From contig JAVKFF010000158.1 in assembly GCA_040226215.1 (NCBI GenBank), forward strand, positions 1 through 63,288: 63,288 nucleotides of DNA, written 5' to 3'. The notes under the pieces are model-generated. The model saw only the letters and a list, made by a program, of their open reading frames with translations. It searched no databases and had not been told where the DNA came from. Each line of letters begins with the position of its first letter. Within the stretch, counting starts at the first letter, position 1. The position numbers and the translations under genes are program-made. Below are positions 7,703-17,595 of the stretch, piece by piece. The stretch is from JAVKFF01 sp040226215 (GTDB lineage Bacteria > Pseudomonadota > Alphaproteobacteria > DSM-16000 > Inquilinaceae).

Positions 7703-8587
7703 CTACACCGCCGTGCGGTGCTCGAGCTCGCGGATGATGGTGTCGCGCAGGCGGGCGGCGGGTGGGGAGAGGTCGGCGGCCTCGATGAGGGCGATCTCGG
7801 TGTCGGCGAGCGGCGGCAGGTCGCATTCCGCCTCGCTCAGCAGCAGGACATCGCCCGGCACCATCTCCTTGGGCAGCACGGTCACGCCGATGCCGGCGCG
7901 CACCGCGGCGAGCGAGCCGGCCAGCGAGCCGCAGGTATAGGCGATGCGCCAGGGTCGGGCGATGGCGTCCAGCGCCTCGGTCGCCCGCTTGCGGTAGACG
8001 CAGGGCCGGGGCGAGGCGACCAGCGGCAGGGCCGGGCCGGCGCGGGCGATGTCGGGATCGCGCGCCGCCCAGACCAGCGGCTCGCGCCAGACGCTGAGGC
8101 CGCCCGACACCGCCGCCGCCTCCGCCGGCATCCGCTTGACCAGCGCCACGTCGAGCTCGCCGGCCTGGAAGCGGTCGAGCAGGTTGAGGGTCAGCTCGCA
8201 GGTCACCTCCAGGGCCACGCGCGGATGGCTGGCCGTGAAGCGGGCCAGCACGTTGGGCAGGTGGCTGGTGGCGAAATCCTCCGGCGCGCCGAAGCGCACC
8301 AGGCCGGCCAGCTCCGGCTCGCGCACCCGGGCGACCAGCTCGTCGTTGAGCCGCAGGATGCGGCGCGCGTGATCGAGGATGGTCTCGCCCTCCAGGGTCA
8401 GGGCGAGGTGCCGGGGATTGCGCTCCAGCAGGCGCCGGCCGAGCCGCTCCTCCAGCCGCTTGATCTGCAGCGAGATGGCCGACTGGCCGCGCCTCAGGCG
8501 CTCCGCCGCGGCGGAGAAGCCGCCGCTATCGACGACGGTGACGAAGGCGCGCAGCAGCTCCGGCGGGACGTTGGTGATCGGGGTCAT
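7703..8587 (-). CDS. LysR-family transcriptional regulator
   Basis: A 294-residue LysR regulator. Residues about 8-66 carry the winged HTH: L-L-R-A-F-V-T-V-V-D-S-G-G-F-S-A-A-A-E-R-L-R-R-G-Q-S-A-I-S-L-Q-I-K-R-L-E, with the linker helix L-G-R-R-L-L-E-R. The rest is a periplasmic-binding-like effector domain (V-R-F-G-A-P-E-D-F near 95, A-G-I-G-V-T-V-L-P near 235). I chose ATG 8587, which leaves two perfect palindromes in the gap to the divergent isocitrate dehydrogenase gene. LysR proteins usually control the divergent gene, so a role in isocitrate dehydrogenase expression is likely but unproven; the effector is unknown. Confidence 0.92.
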   Translation of the reverse strand: MTPITNVPPELLRAFVTVVDSGGFSAAAERLRRGQSAISLQIKRLEERLGRRLLERNPRHLALTLEGETILDHARRILRLNDELVARVREPELAGLVRFGAPEDFATSHLPNVLARFTASHPRVALEVTCELTLNLLDRFQAGELDVALVKRMPAEAAAVSGGLSVWREPLVWAARDPDIARAGPALPLVASPRPCVYRKRATEALDAIARPWRIAYTCGSLAGSLAAVRAGIGVTVLPKEMVPGDVLLLSEAECDLPPLADTEIALIEAADLSPPAARLRDTIIRELEHRTAV

Positions 8588-8593
8588 GGGAGT

Positions 8594-8610
8594 GATTGAT
8601 ATCGTCAATC
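8594..8610. promoter_or_regulatory. Palindrome 1 in lysR-icd intergenic region
   Basis: Inverted repeat GATTGA-N5-TCAATC, 7 bases upstream of the LysR start. It is adjacent to palindrome 2, giving a double site typical of LysR recognition and activation sequences. Confidence 0.5.
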
Positions 8611-8611
8611 A

Positions 8612-8630
8612 TTGATCTTTGAAAGATCAA
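8612..8630. promoter_or_regulatory. Palindrome 2 in lysR-icd intergenic region
   Basis: Perfect 19-base palindrome TTGATCTTT-G-AAAGATCAA. Both palindromes share the TTGA/TCAA ends. The site lies about 80 bases upstream of the isocitrate dehydrogenase start and fits the LysR T-N11-A rule, so it is a strong candidate binding site. Confidence 0.6.
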
Positions 8631-8711
8631 TTTCAGCAATGGTCGAGGCTCCGGCAAGGTCGCGCGCATCGACTACGCCGATATCGACCACGCCTGATAT
8701 GGAGCCTTCCG

Positions 8712-10220
8712 ATGACCCTGCAGTCCCTTCAGTCCCTGCCCCTGGAGATCGAGCCCTGGCTCGCCTCGCCCGCCGCGCCCGACACGCCGGCGGTGACCGT
8801 CGCCTTCGGTGACGGCATCGGCCCGGAGATCATGAGCGCCAGCCTGAAGATCCTGCTGGCCGCCGGCGGCCGCTTCGCCATCGAGCCGATCGACATCGGC
8901 GAGCGCGTCTACCTCGCCGGCAACACCGCCGGCATCGCCCCGGAGGCCTGGGAGAGCCTGCGCCGCACCAAGGTGTTTTACAAGGCGCCGATCACCACGC
9001 CGCAGGGCGGCGGCTTCAAGAGCCTCAACGTCACCGTGCGCAAGTCGCTCGGCCTCTACGCCAATATCCGGCCCTGCGCCAGCTACCACCCCTTCGTGGC
9101 GACCAAGCATCCGCAGATGGACGTGGTCATCGTGCGCGAGAACGAGGAGGACCTCTATGCCGGTATCGAGCACCGGCAGACCCAGGACGTCTACCAGTGC
9201 CTGAAGCTGATCTCGCGGCCCGGCTGCGAGAAGATCGTGCGCTACGCCTTCGAGTACGCCCGCGCGCACGGCCGCGGGAAGGTCACCTGCTTCACCAAGG
9301 ACAACATCATGAAGCTGACCGACGGCCTGTTCCACAAGGTCTTCGACGAGGTCGGCTGCGACTATCCGGAACTCGAGCAGGAGCACTGGATCATCGACAT
9401 CGGCGCGGCCAAGCTGGCCGACACGCCGGAACTGTTCGACGTGGTGGTGATGCCCAATCTCTACGGCGACGTGCTGAGCGACGTGGCGGCGCAGATCGCC
9501 GGCTCCGTCGGCCTGGCACCCTCGGCCAATATCGGCGAGCACGGCGCGATGTTCGAGGCGATCCACGGCTCCGCCCCCAGGCGCGCCGGCCAGGACGTGG
9601 CCAACCCGTCGGGCCTGCTGCTGGCCGGGGTGCAGATGCTGGTCCATCTCGGCCAGGCCGAGGCGGCGGCGCGGGCGCACAATGCCTGGCTGAAGACCAT
9701 CGAGGACGGCATCCACACCTACGACCTCCACGCCGAGGGCATCTCCACCGCCCGGGTCGGCACCGCCGCCTTCGCCGAGGCGGTGATCGCGCGGCTGGGC
9801 GAGGAACCGCGGACCCTGGCGTCGGTCAGCTACGGCAGCGGCGGCAGGCCCTTCGCGGTGCCCGGGGCGCCGCCCCGGGTGGAGGCGGCGCGCGCGCTGG
9901 TCGGCGTCGACGTCTTCGTCGCCTCGACCGGCACGCCGGATGCGGTGGCGGCGGCCGTCAAGGCCGGCGAGGACGGCGTGCTGGAGCTCGCCATGATCTC
10001 CAATCGCGGGGTCAAGGTCTGGCCGGGCGGCATGCCGGAGACCTTCTGCACCGACCACTGGCGCTGCCGCTTCATGGCCAGGGAAGGCAAGCAGCCGAAC
10101 CGCGCCACGGTGGTCGACCTGCTGCGCCGGCTGGCCTGCGCGGGCGTCGACTTCGTGAAGACCGAGCAGCTCTACACCTTCGACGGCGAGCCCGGCTTCT
10201 CGCTGGGGCAGGGGCAGTAG
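8712..10220 (+). CDS. icd: Isocitrate dehydrogenase, long form with C-terminal extension
   Basis: TCA-cycle enzyme converting isocitrate to 2-oxoglutarate and CO2. The 502-residue protein carries the family segment V-A-F-G-D-G-I-G-P-E-I, the substrate loop S-L-N-V-T-V-R-K-S-L-G-L-Y-A-N-I-R-P, V-R-E-N-E-E-D-L-Y-A-G-I-E, the K-D-N-I-M-K helix, P-N-L-Y-G-D-V-L-S-D, and H-G-S-A-P-R-R-A-G-Q-D-V-A-N-P. The two arginines after HGSAP sit where NADP enzymes carry Lys-Tyr, so NADP use is likelier than NAD; this is inference. About 150 extra C-terminal residues mark the Thermus/Rickettsia-type long form. ATG 8712 has GGAG six bases upstream. Expression is probably controlled by the divergent LysR protein. 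A hairpin follows. Confidence 0.93.
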   Translation: MTLQSLQSLPLEIEPWLASPAAPDTPAVTVAFGDGIGPEIMSASLKILLAAGGRFAIEPIDIGERVYLAGNTAGIAPEAWESLRRTKVFYKAPITTPQGGGFKSLNVTVRKSLGLYANIRPCASYHPFVATKHPQMDVVIVRENEEDLYAGIEHRQTQDVYQCLKLISRPGCEKIVRYAFEYARAHGRGKVTCFTKDNIMKLTDGLFHKVFDEVGCDYPELEQEHWIIDIGAAKLADTPELFDVVVMPNLYGDVLSDVAAQIAGSVGLAPSANIGEHGAMFEAIHGSAPRRAGQDVANPSGLLLAGVQMLVHLGQAEAAARAHNAWLKTIEDGIHTYDLHAEGISTARVGTAAFAEAVIARLGEEPRTLASVSYGSGGRPFAVPGAPPRVEAARALVGVDVFVASTGTPDAVAAAVKAGEDGVLELAMISNRGVKVWPGGMPETFCTDHWRCRFMAREGKQPNRATVVDLLRRLACAGVDFVKTEQLYTFDGEPGFSLGQGQ

Positions 10221-10242
10221 GCGGGGGCAACCCCCGAACGGA

Positions 10243-10270
10243 ACGGCCCCCTGTGGGGGCAGGGGGCCGT
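10243..10270 (+). terminator. Hairpin downstream of isocitrate dehydrogenase gene
   Basis: Perfect 10-base arms (ACGGCCCCCT/AGGGGGCCGT) with an 8-base loop, starting 22 bases after the stop codon. No long T-run follows, as is common in GC-rich genomes. Confidence 0.65.
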
Positions 10271-10464
10271 CGCGATGTGTGGGCGTCGCACGTACGGAGG
10301 ATTGAAACGCCGCTCCCGATCCGCCGGCTGGACGGGTGGAAATGATCCCGGGGGTGGGATGCGCCGCTGCCGGCCGATCAACCCATATTCGCCGTGAGGC
10401 CGCCGTCTGGATGCGAAAAAGATGCAGGCGCGCGAAAAAATTAGGGTGCTGGCGGCGGGGCGGC

Positions 10465-12306
10465 TCAGGCGCCGTCCAGGTGCCGGGCGATGGTCTCCAG
10501 GAAGGGGGCGGCGAAGCGGTCGAGCTTGGCTTGGCCGACGCCGTGCAGGGTGGCGAAGGCCTCGCGGCTGCGGGGGCGGGCACGGGCCATGGCGATCAGC
10601 GTGGCGTCGGCGAACACCACATAGGCCGGCACGCCCTGGGCCCGGGCCAGTTCCAGCCGCCTTTCCTTCAAGGCCTGCAGCAGCCGGTCGTCGTCGCTGC
10701 CGGCGGGGATGGCGCTGGCGGCAGCGCCCCGGCGCCGCTTCGTCCGCGCCGGCTGCAGCATGTCGGTGCGCAGGCGTGCCGTCTCCTCGCCCTTCAGGAG
10801 GCGCCGGCCGCGCGGCGTTACCGCCAGGCCGCCAAAGCCGCCGATATCGATCTCCAGGAAGCCGGAGGAGACCAGCTGGCGGATGATGCCGCGCCATGCC
10901 GGGGCGGCATGCTCGCCGCCGATGGCGAAGGTGGAGAGCCGGTCGTGCCCGGCGCCGGCGATCTTCTCGGTCGCCTTGCCGGTCAGCGAGTCGACGATGT
11001 GGGCGGCGCCGAAGCGCTCGCCCGTGCGGATCACGGTCGACAGCACCTTCTGCGCCGCCTCGGTGCCGTCCACCAGCGTCGGCGGATCGCGGCAGATGTC
11101 GCAATTGCCGCAGGGGCCGGTGGTCTCGCCGAAATAGGAGAGCAGGGCGACGCGGCGGCACTCCACCGCCTCGCAATAGGCGATCAGCGCGTCGAGGCGG
11201 CGCGCCTCCACCCGCTTGACCGCCTCGTCGGCCTCGCTCTGCTCGATGAAGCGGCGGCGCAGGCGGATGTCGTTGAGGCCGAAAAAGAGCCGGGCCTCCG
11301 CCGGCTCGCCGTCGCGCCCGGCGCGGCCGATCTCCTGGTAGTAGGCCTCCATGGTGGCCGGCAGGTCGGCGTGCAGCACGTAGCGCACGTCCGGCTTGTC
11401 GATGCCCATGCCAAAGGCGATGGTCGCCGCCATCACCACGCCGGGCTCGGTCATGAAGCGGTCGAGGCGGCGGGCGCGCTCCTCGGAGGTCAGCCCGGCA
11501 TGGTAGGCGATGGCGGTGACGCCGGTCTCCGCCAGCATCTGGGCCATCTCCTCGGTCCCCTTGCGCGACAGGCAGTAGACAATGCCGCACTGGCCTGCCC
11601 GTTCGGCCACGAAGGCGCTGATCTGTCGGCTGGCGGCGGCCTTGTCGGAGACGGTGAGGCGGATGTTCGGCCGGTCGAAGCCAGCGACATGCACCTCGGC
11701 CTCGCCGCCGAACAGCCGGGCGACGATGTCCTCGCGGGTGACCGCGTCGGCGGTGGCGGTGAAGGCGCCGATCACGACCCCGGGGAAATGCTGGCGCAGA
11801 TCCGCCAGGGCCCGGTATTCGGGTCGGAAGCTGTGGCCCCATTGCGAGATGCAGTGGGCCTCGTCGACCACGAACATCGCCACGGGCAGGGCGGCGATGG
11901 CCTTCAGCATGGCCGGGGTCATCAGCCGCTCGGGCGACATGTAAAGCAGGCTGAGGCGCCCGTCCCGGACCGCGTGCCAGGTGGCGACATTGGTCGCCCG
12001 GTCGTGGCCGGAATGGATGGCCGCGGCCGCCACGCCGGCCAGGCGCAGGGCCTCGACCTGGTTGTCCATCAGCGCGACCAGGGGCGAGACAACGACGGTC
12101 AGGCCGCCCCGGACCAGGGCCGGCACCTGGAAGCAGAGCGACTTGCCGGCGCCGGTCGGCATGACGGCGAGGGTGGAGCGGCCGGCCAGCAGGTCGTCGA
12201 CAACCGCCTCCTGCCCCGGCCTGAAGGACTGAAAGCCGAAGACCTCGGACAGCACGCGGTGCTTGTCGCTGCCCGCCGCCGGCAGGTGGCCGGGCGAGGC
12301 CGTCAT
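10465..12306 (-). CDS. recQ: ATP-dependent DNA helicase RecQ
   Basis: A 613-residue 3'-5' DNA helicase for recombination and replication-fork repair. Visible in order: the Q-motif region F-R-P-G-Q-E-A-V, Walker A M-P-T-G-A-G-K-S, V-V-V-S-P-L-V-A-L-M-D-N-Q, the DEAH box V-D-E-A-H-C-I-S-Q-W-G-H, A-F-T-A-T-A, motif VI Q-E-I-G-R-A-G-R-D-G, the RecQ zinc cysteines (C-E-A-V-E-C...C-G-N-C-D-I-C), a winged-helix RQC domain and a C-terminal HRDC domain (last 75 residues, L-H-G-V-G-Q-A-K-L-D-R-F). Full length for the family. The start ATG 12306 is chosen because upstream residues show no helicase features. It is separated from icd by about 240 bases and is transcribed towards it. Confidence 0.95.
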   Translation of the reverse strand: MTASPGHLPAAGSDKHRVLSEVFGFQSFRPGQEAVVDDLLAGRSTLAVMPTGAGKSLCFQVPALVRGGLTVVVSPLVALMDNQVEALRLAGVAAAAIHSGHDRATNVATWHAVRDGRLSLLYMSPERLMTPAMLKAIAALPVAMFVVDEAHCISQWGHSFRPEYRALADLRQHFPGVVIGAFTATADAVTREDIVARLFGGEAEVHVAGFDRPNIRLTVSDKAAASRQISAFVAERAGQCGIVYCLSRKGTEEMAQMLAETGVTAIAYHAGLTSEERARRLDRFMTEPGVVMAATIAFGMGIDKPDVRYVLHADLPATMEAYYQEIGRAGRDGEPAEARLFFGLNDIRLRRRFIEQSEADEAVKRVEARRLDALIAYCEAVECRRVALLSYFGETTGPCGNCDICRDPPTLVDGTEAAQKVLSTVIRTGERFGAAHIVDSLTGKATEKIAGAGHDRLSTFAIGGEHAAPAWRGIIRQLVSSGFLEIDIGGFGGLAVTPRGRRLLKGEETARLRTDMLQPARTKRRRGAAASAIPAGSDDDRLLQALKERRLELARAQGVPAYVVFADATLIAMARARPRSREAFATLHGVGQAKLDRFAAPFLETIARHLDGA

Positions 12307-13002
12307 GCAGCCGCGCCCGCGTGCCCTGCCGGCGACCGCCTGTTCCTGAACGGTCTGGTCATCGAACCCCGTCGCTCCCGCATTCCGGTCCGCGAACCGT
12401 GTCGATCCGCGAATCGCTTGTTTCGCCGTCGATGCTAGCGGCCTCGGGCGTCCGGTTGAACCGGCTCCCGCCGCGTGATCGTCACGACGAGGCAAGCCGG
12501 CAGAACCGGCGCATGGCCGGCTCTGCCGGACTGCGTCCGTCACGCGACGGGCCCGTCGTCACGCCCACAAGTATTCAGGCCTCGGTGGAAATTTCCATAA
12601 TGTATCCGGCACCCCTGCCGCCGGAGGGCGTGATCGATTGCCGACCTCCAAAGACCTGGCTGGCCGGGGATGCCCGGCTTCACTGCATGATCATTGGTAC
12701 CGACCGCCGTTTTTCACGAACGTCGCGTCGGCTTGATATACGAGTCGCTAGACACTACTGGAGATCGGGATCGCGAGACGGCCTCATGTCAAGGAATCAT
12801 CTGGCGGGCCGTCGAAATATTATTCGACTCCTCCAGAGGGTGATCTTGCTATCATGAGATGAGAAGTTATGCGGATTGTGGCGACAACGTAATATGTACC
12901 GTTTTCCTGCTTGCCAACGCCCCTGCACATGATTTTGCATACTTTCAGCCGGCACGGGCCGGCCGTCAATTTCACAATCAGCCAGAACAGTGGGGGTGCG
13001 GT
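12307..13002. other. Gene-free region between divergent recQ and ABC operon
   Basis: About 700 bases with a falling GC content towards 12,600-12,950. Open frames crossing it have no ribosome-binding site or family resemblance. It must contain the promoters of recQ and of the long plus-strand operon; no clear -35/-10 pair stands out to me. Confidence 0.6.
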
Positions 13003-14580
13003 ATGAGGCTATCCTCGGTTGCGACCATTCAGACGACCGCCGGGCGCCTGGTGCTGGGCAGCGCCATGACCGCGGCCATCGCCGCGACCAGCATGTCGGT
13101 CGGCGCCCAGACGCTGACCACGGCGGTGACCGCCGACCCGGCGATGATCGACCCGATCACCTTTTCCGAGCTCATTTCAGGCGACATCCTGATCAACGTC
13201 TATGAGGGGTTCACCGCGATCGACGCCGATGGCGGCATCGTGCCGGCCCTGGCGGTGAGCTGGGAGGGGCATGACGACAATCTCGGCTTCACCTTCGAGC
13301 TGCGCGAAGGGGTGATGACCCATCTCGGCAACGAGTTCACCGCGCACGACGTGAAATACACCTTCGAGCAGTTGCTGATCCCGGACAACCGGGGCGGCCT
13401 GAACGCCGAGTACCTGGCGCCGATCGTCGGCGCCGAGGCGATGAGCGCCGGCGAGACCACCGAGCTCGAGGGCGTCACCGTGGTCGACGACTACACGCTC
13501 GAGGTGCGCTTCACCGAGCCCGACGTGCTGTTCCCGATCTATCCCTTCTACTTCATGGACGACGCGGTCGCCGATCTCGAGGCCGAGTGGTTCCTGGAGA
13601 CCTCGGCCGGCACCGGGCCCTTCGCCTTCGAGACCTGGGATCGCGGCCAGCGCGTCAGCCTGACCGCCCATGAGGACTATTGGGGCGAGGGGCCGCACGT
13701 CGACGGCGTGGAGTTCCTGATCGTGCCGTCGGGCGACACCATGGTCTCGATGTTCGAGGCCGGCGAGCTCGACATCGTTTACGCCGAGCCGGCGGCGATC
13801 CGGCGCATCCTGCAGACGCCCGAACTCGTCGAGGCCTCGCTGCAGGTGCCGGCGGCGCAGATCCGCTATCTCGGCATGAACCAGAACCTCTACGAGCCGT
13901 TCCGGGATATCCGGGTGCGCGAGGCGATCTGCATCGCCTTCGACCGCCAGGCGATGGTCGACGGCCTGTTCGAGGGCGCGGCCTTCCCGCTGGCGGGTCA
14001 GGTCACGCCTGGCGTGGCCGGCTTCAATCCCGACCTGGAGGTCATGCCCTACGATCCGGAGCGGGCGCAGGAGCTGCTGGCCGAGGCCGGCTATCCGGGC
14101 GGCGAGGGCCTGCCGCCGATCGGCATCACCTCGACCGAGCAGAACCGCAACGAGCTGCTCTACTTCGCCAGCCAGTTCCAGCAGGTGCTGGGCATGCCGG
14201 TGGAGGTCGACGTGCAGGAGCGCGGCACCTTCATCCAGGGCATGAACGCAGGCGAGGTGCCGTTCTTCCCATGGGGCTGGTCGGCCGGCTACCCGGACGC
14301 GCTCTACTTCCTGTCGCAGGTCTGGTACGGGCCCAGCCCCTACAACCGGGCGCGCTGGCAGAATGACGAGTTCGACGCCCTGATCGAGGAGGCGCAGGGC
14401 ACGGCGGACAACGAGGCCCGCTACGCGCTCTACAACGAAGCCGAGCGCATCCTGCTGGAGGATTTCGGCACCTGCCCGATCACCGTGCGCATGCAGGTGG
14501 CGCTGGTCGCCGACGGGGTGGAGGGCGTGCGCCTGACGCCGTTCCGCTTCCTGCCGTTCAACACGGTGACGATGAACTGA
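13003..14580 (+). CDS. ABC transporter substrate-binding protein, peptide/nickel type (SBP_bac_5)
   Basis: A 525-residue periplasmic solute receptor. Residues 1 to about 35 form a signal peptide ending near S-V-G-A-Q-T. The mature protein has the SBP_bac_5 order: D-P-I-T-F-S-E, N-V-Y-E-G-F, L-A-V-S-W-E-G, F-E-L-R-E-G-V, F-T-A-H-D-V-K-Y-T-F, G-T-G-P-F-A-F-E, and V-R-E-A-I-C-I-A-F-D-R-Q-A-M. Start ATG 13003 gives the usual signal peptide. It is the first gene of the import operon with two permeases and two ATPases downstream. The ligand could be an oligopeptide, but this family also takes opines, glycosides and many acids; the enzymes downstream suggest a catabolic substrate. Confidence 0.9.
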   Translation: MRLSSVATIQTTAGRLVLGSAMTAAIAATSMSVGAQTLTTAVTADPAMIDPITFSELISGDILINVYEGFTAIDADGGIVPALAVSWEGHDDNLGFTFELREGVMTHLGNEFTAHDVKYTFEQLLIPDNRGGLNAEYLAPIVGAEAMSAGETTELEGVTVVDDYTLEVRFTEPDVLFPIYPFYFMDDAVADLEAEWFLETSAGTGPFAFETWDRGQRVSLTAHEDYWGEGPHVDGVEFLIVPSGDTMVSMFEAGELDIVYAEPAAIRRILQTPELVEASLQVPAAQIRYLGMNQNLYEPFRDIRVREAICIAFDRQAMVDGLFEGAAFPLAGQVTPGVAGFNPDLEVMPYDPERAQELLAEAGYPGGEGLPPIGITSTEQNRNELLYFASQFQQVLGMPVEVDVQERGTFIQGMNAGEVPFFPWGWSAGYPDALYFLSQVWYGPSPYNRARWQNDEFDALIEEAQGTADNEARYALYNEAERILLEDFGTCPITVRMQVALVADGVEGVRLTPFRFLPFNTVTMN

Positions 14581-14732
14581 CCGATCCGGTCATGACCTGA
14601 GACCGGCCGGCCGCCGCCCTCCCGGGACGGTTCGCCGGCCGGTCACCGGTCACACGCATTCCGGTCGAACACGTGCCGCTCGCACGTGTATCGGACGCAC
14701 CCGTTGTCGAAGGGCTGGGCGAGGCCGCCGCG

Positions 14733-15671
14733 TTGTTCACTTTTGTCGTAAAGCGTGTCCTGGGATTGATCCCGGTCCTCCTGGTCGCGATCACCCTGAC
14801 CTTTCTCGCCAACCAGATGGTGCCGGGCGACCCGATCCAGACGCTGCTGTCGGACCATTCGGGCAATGCGGCGCTGGAGGCCCGGCTGCGCACGGCCTAC
14901 GGGCTCGACCGCCCGCTGATCGTGCAGTTCTTCGACTATATCTGGAGCATCCTGAACGGCGATTTCGGCCTGTCCTTCCGCTTCGCGCAGATGCCGGTCA
15001 TCGACGTCATCTCCTCAAGCCTGATGATCAGCCCGATCCTCGCCCTGTCGGCGCTGGCCATCGCCTTCCCGCTCGGTCTGCTGCTCGGCACGCTGGCGGC
15101 CATCAAGCAGAACAGCTGGGTGGACACCGGCATCATCCTGGTGCTGGTCGCCGGCATCTCGATCCCCAATTTCGCGCTCGCCTCCTTCCTGGTCTACCTG
15201 TTCGCGCTGCAGCTCAACTGGGTACCGGTGGCCGGCTGGGGCAGCTTCGAGCAGGCGATCCTGCCGGTGACCCTGCTGATCGTGCCGGCCGCGGCCTATA
15301 TCGCCCGGCTAAGCCGCACCTACATGCTGGAGGTGCTGCGCACAGACTACATCCGCACCGCCCGGGCCAAGGGCCTGCGCGAGAAGGTGATCATCTGGCG
15401 CCACGCGCTCAGGAACACGCTGGTGCCGCTGCTGACCACCGTCGGCATCATACTCGGCGGCCTGCTCTCGGGCACCTTCGTGGTGGAGACCATCTTCAAC
15501 ATCCCCGGCCTGGGCAGCCTCGCAATCCAGGCGATCTTCGCCCGCGACTACCCGGTCACCATGGCCATCGTGCTGCTCTTCACGATCTTCTTCGCCGGCA
15601 TCAACCTGCTGGTCGACCTGACCTATGGGCTGATCGACCCGCGCATCCGGCTGGGCGGGAACAGGGCCTGA
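14733..15671 (+). CDS. ABC transporter permease (DppB/OppB type)
   Basis: An inner-membrane subunit with about six transmembrane helices. It shows the DppB signature I-P-V-L-L-V-A-I-T-L-T-F at the N-terminus, M-V-P-G-D-P-I, the region A-Y-G-L-D-R-P, and the EAA-loop R-T-A-R-A-K-G-L-R-E, which docks to the ATPases. The C-terminal segment I-D-P-R-I-R is typical. I place the start at TTG 14733 because the family begins with a short F-x-x-K-R-x-x-x-x-I-P segment; a GTG at 14673 would add 20 residues without a clear ribosome site. The stop overlaps the next start (TGATG). Confidence 0.9.
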   Translation: MFTFVVKRVLGLIPVLLVAITLTFLANQMVPGDPIQTLLSDHSGNAALEARLRTAYGLDRPLIVQFFDYIWSILNGDFGLSFRFAQMPVIDVISSSLMISPILALSALAIAFPLGLLLGTLAAIKQNSWVDTGIILVLVAGISIPNFALASFLVYLFALQLNWVPVAGWGSFEQAILPVTLLIVPAAAYIARLSRTYMLEVLRTDYIRTARAKGLREKVIIWRHALRNTLVPLLTTVGIILGGLLSGTFVVETIFNIPGLGSLAIQAIFARDYPVTMAIVLLFTIFFAGINLLVDLTYGLIDPRIRLGGNRA

Positions 15672-16539
15672 TGACCACCGGGACGCCATCCCTGCTGCGC
15701 CGCGCCGCCGGCTCCGACTTCCTGCTGCGCTTCCGGCGCAACCGCAATGCCATGATCGGCTCGGCGATCGTCCTCGTGGTCGTGCTGGTGGCGATCCTGG
15801 CGCCCTTCATCGCGCCGCACGACCCGGAGCGCATCAACATGCTGGCGATCTGGGAACCGCCGGGCAGCGACTACCTGCTCGGCACCGACAGCCTGGGCCG
15901 CGACGTGCTCAGCCGCATCCTCTTCGGCGCCCAGGTGTCGCTGATCATCGCCGGATCGGTGCTCGCCGTCACGCTCACCGTCGGGGTGGTGCTGGGCATG
16001 GTCGCCGGCTATTTCGGTGGCTGGGCGGAGACGCTGATCATGCGCACGGTCGACGTGATCTTCGCCTTTCCGGAACTCATCCTGGCCATTCTGGTGGCGG
16101 CGGCGCTGGGGACCGGCACGGTGACGGTGATCATCGCCCTGTCGCTGGTCTGGTGGCCCGGCATCGCCCGGCTGACCCGTTCGCTGGTGCTGTCGGTGCG
16201 CGAGGAGATGTTCGTCGACGCCGCCATCGCCAGCGGCACGCCGGCCTGGAAGATCCTGGTGCGCCACCTGCTGCCCAATATCGTCTCGCCGATCATCGTG
16301 CGCGCCTCGGTCGGCGTCGGCTTCATCATCATGGCCGAGGCGACCTTGAGCTTCCTGGGCATCGGCGTGCAGGAGCCGACCCCGACCTGGGGCGGCATGA
16401 TCCGCGACGGCCTGGCCTCGCTCCGCACCGATCCGCACCTGGCGCTCTACACCTCGCTGGCGCTCGGCCTCACCATCATCGGCTTCAACATGCTGGGCGA
16501 CGGCTTGCGCGACCTGCTCGACCCGAAGGTGCGCGACCG

Positions 16540-16543
<4 letters not shown>
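15671..16543 (+). CDS. ABC transporter permease (DppC/OppC type)
   Basis: The second inner-membrane subunit, 290 residues. Typical DppC features: F-R-R-N-R-N-A-M-I-G near residue 20 before the first transmembrane helix, I-A-P-H-D-P-E, a G-T-D-S-L-G-R-D-V-L-S-R motif near residue 75, and the loop A-A-I-A-S-G-T-P-A-W-K. It overlaps the previous gene by one base and the next by four (GTGA), indicating translational coupling. Confidence 0.92.

Positions 16544-17591
<1,048 letters not shown>

Positions 17592-17595
<4 letters not shown>

Noticed and set aside
8673..10583. Long minus-strand open frame of 636 codons over isocitrate dehydrogenase
   Set aside because: The plus-strand frame has full family motifs; the antisense frame is an effect of GC-rich third positions and is rich in His/Arg/Gly/Ala without any domain.
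12321..12857. Plus-strand open frame in the recQ-ABC gap
   Set aside because: No ribosome-binding site, no recognisable domain, and arginine/serine-rich composition typical of noncoding high-GC sequence.
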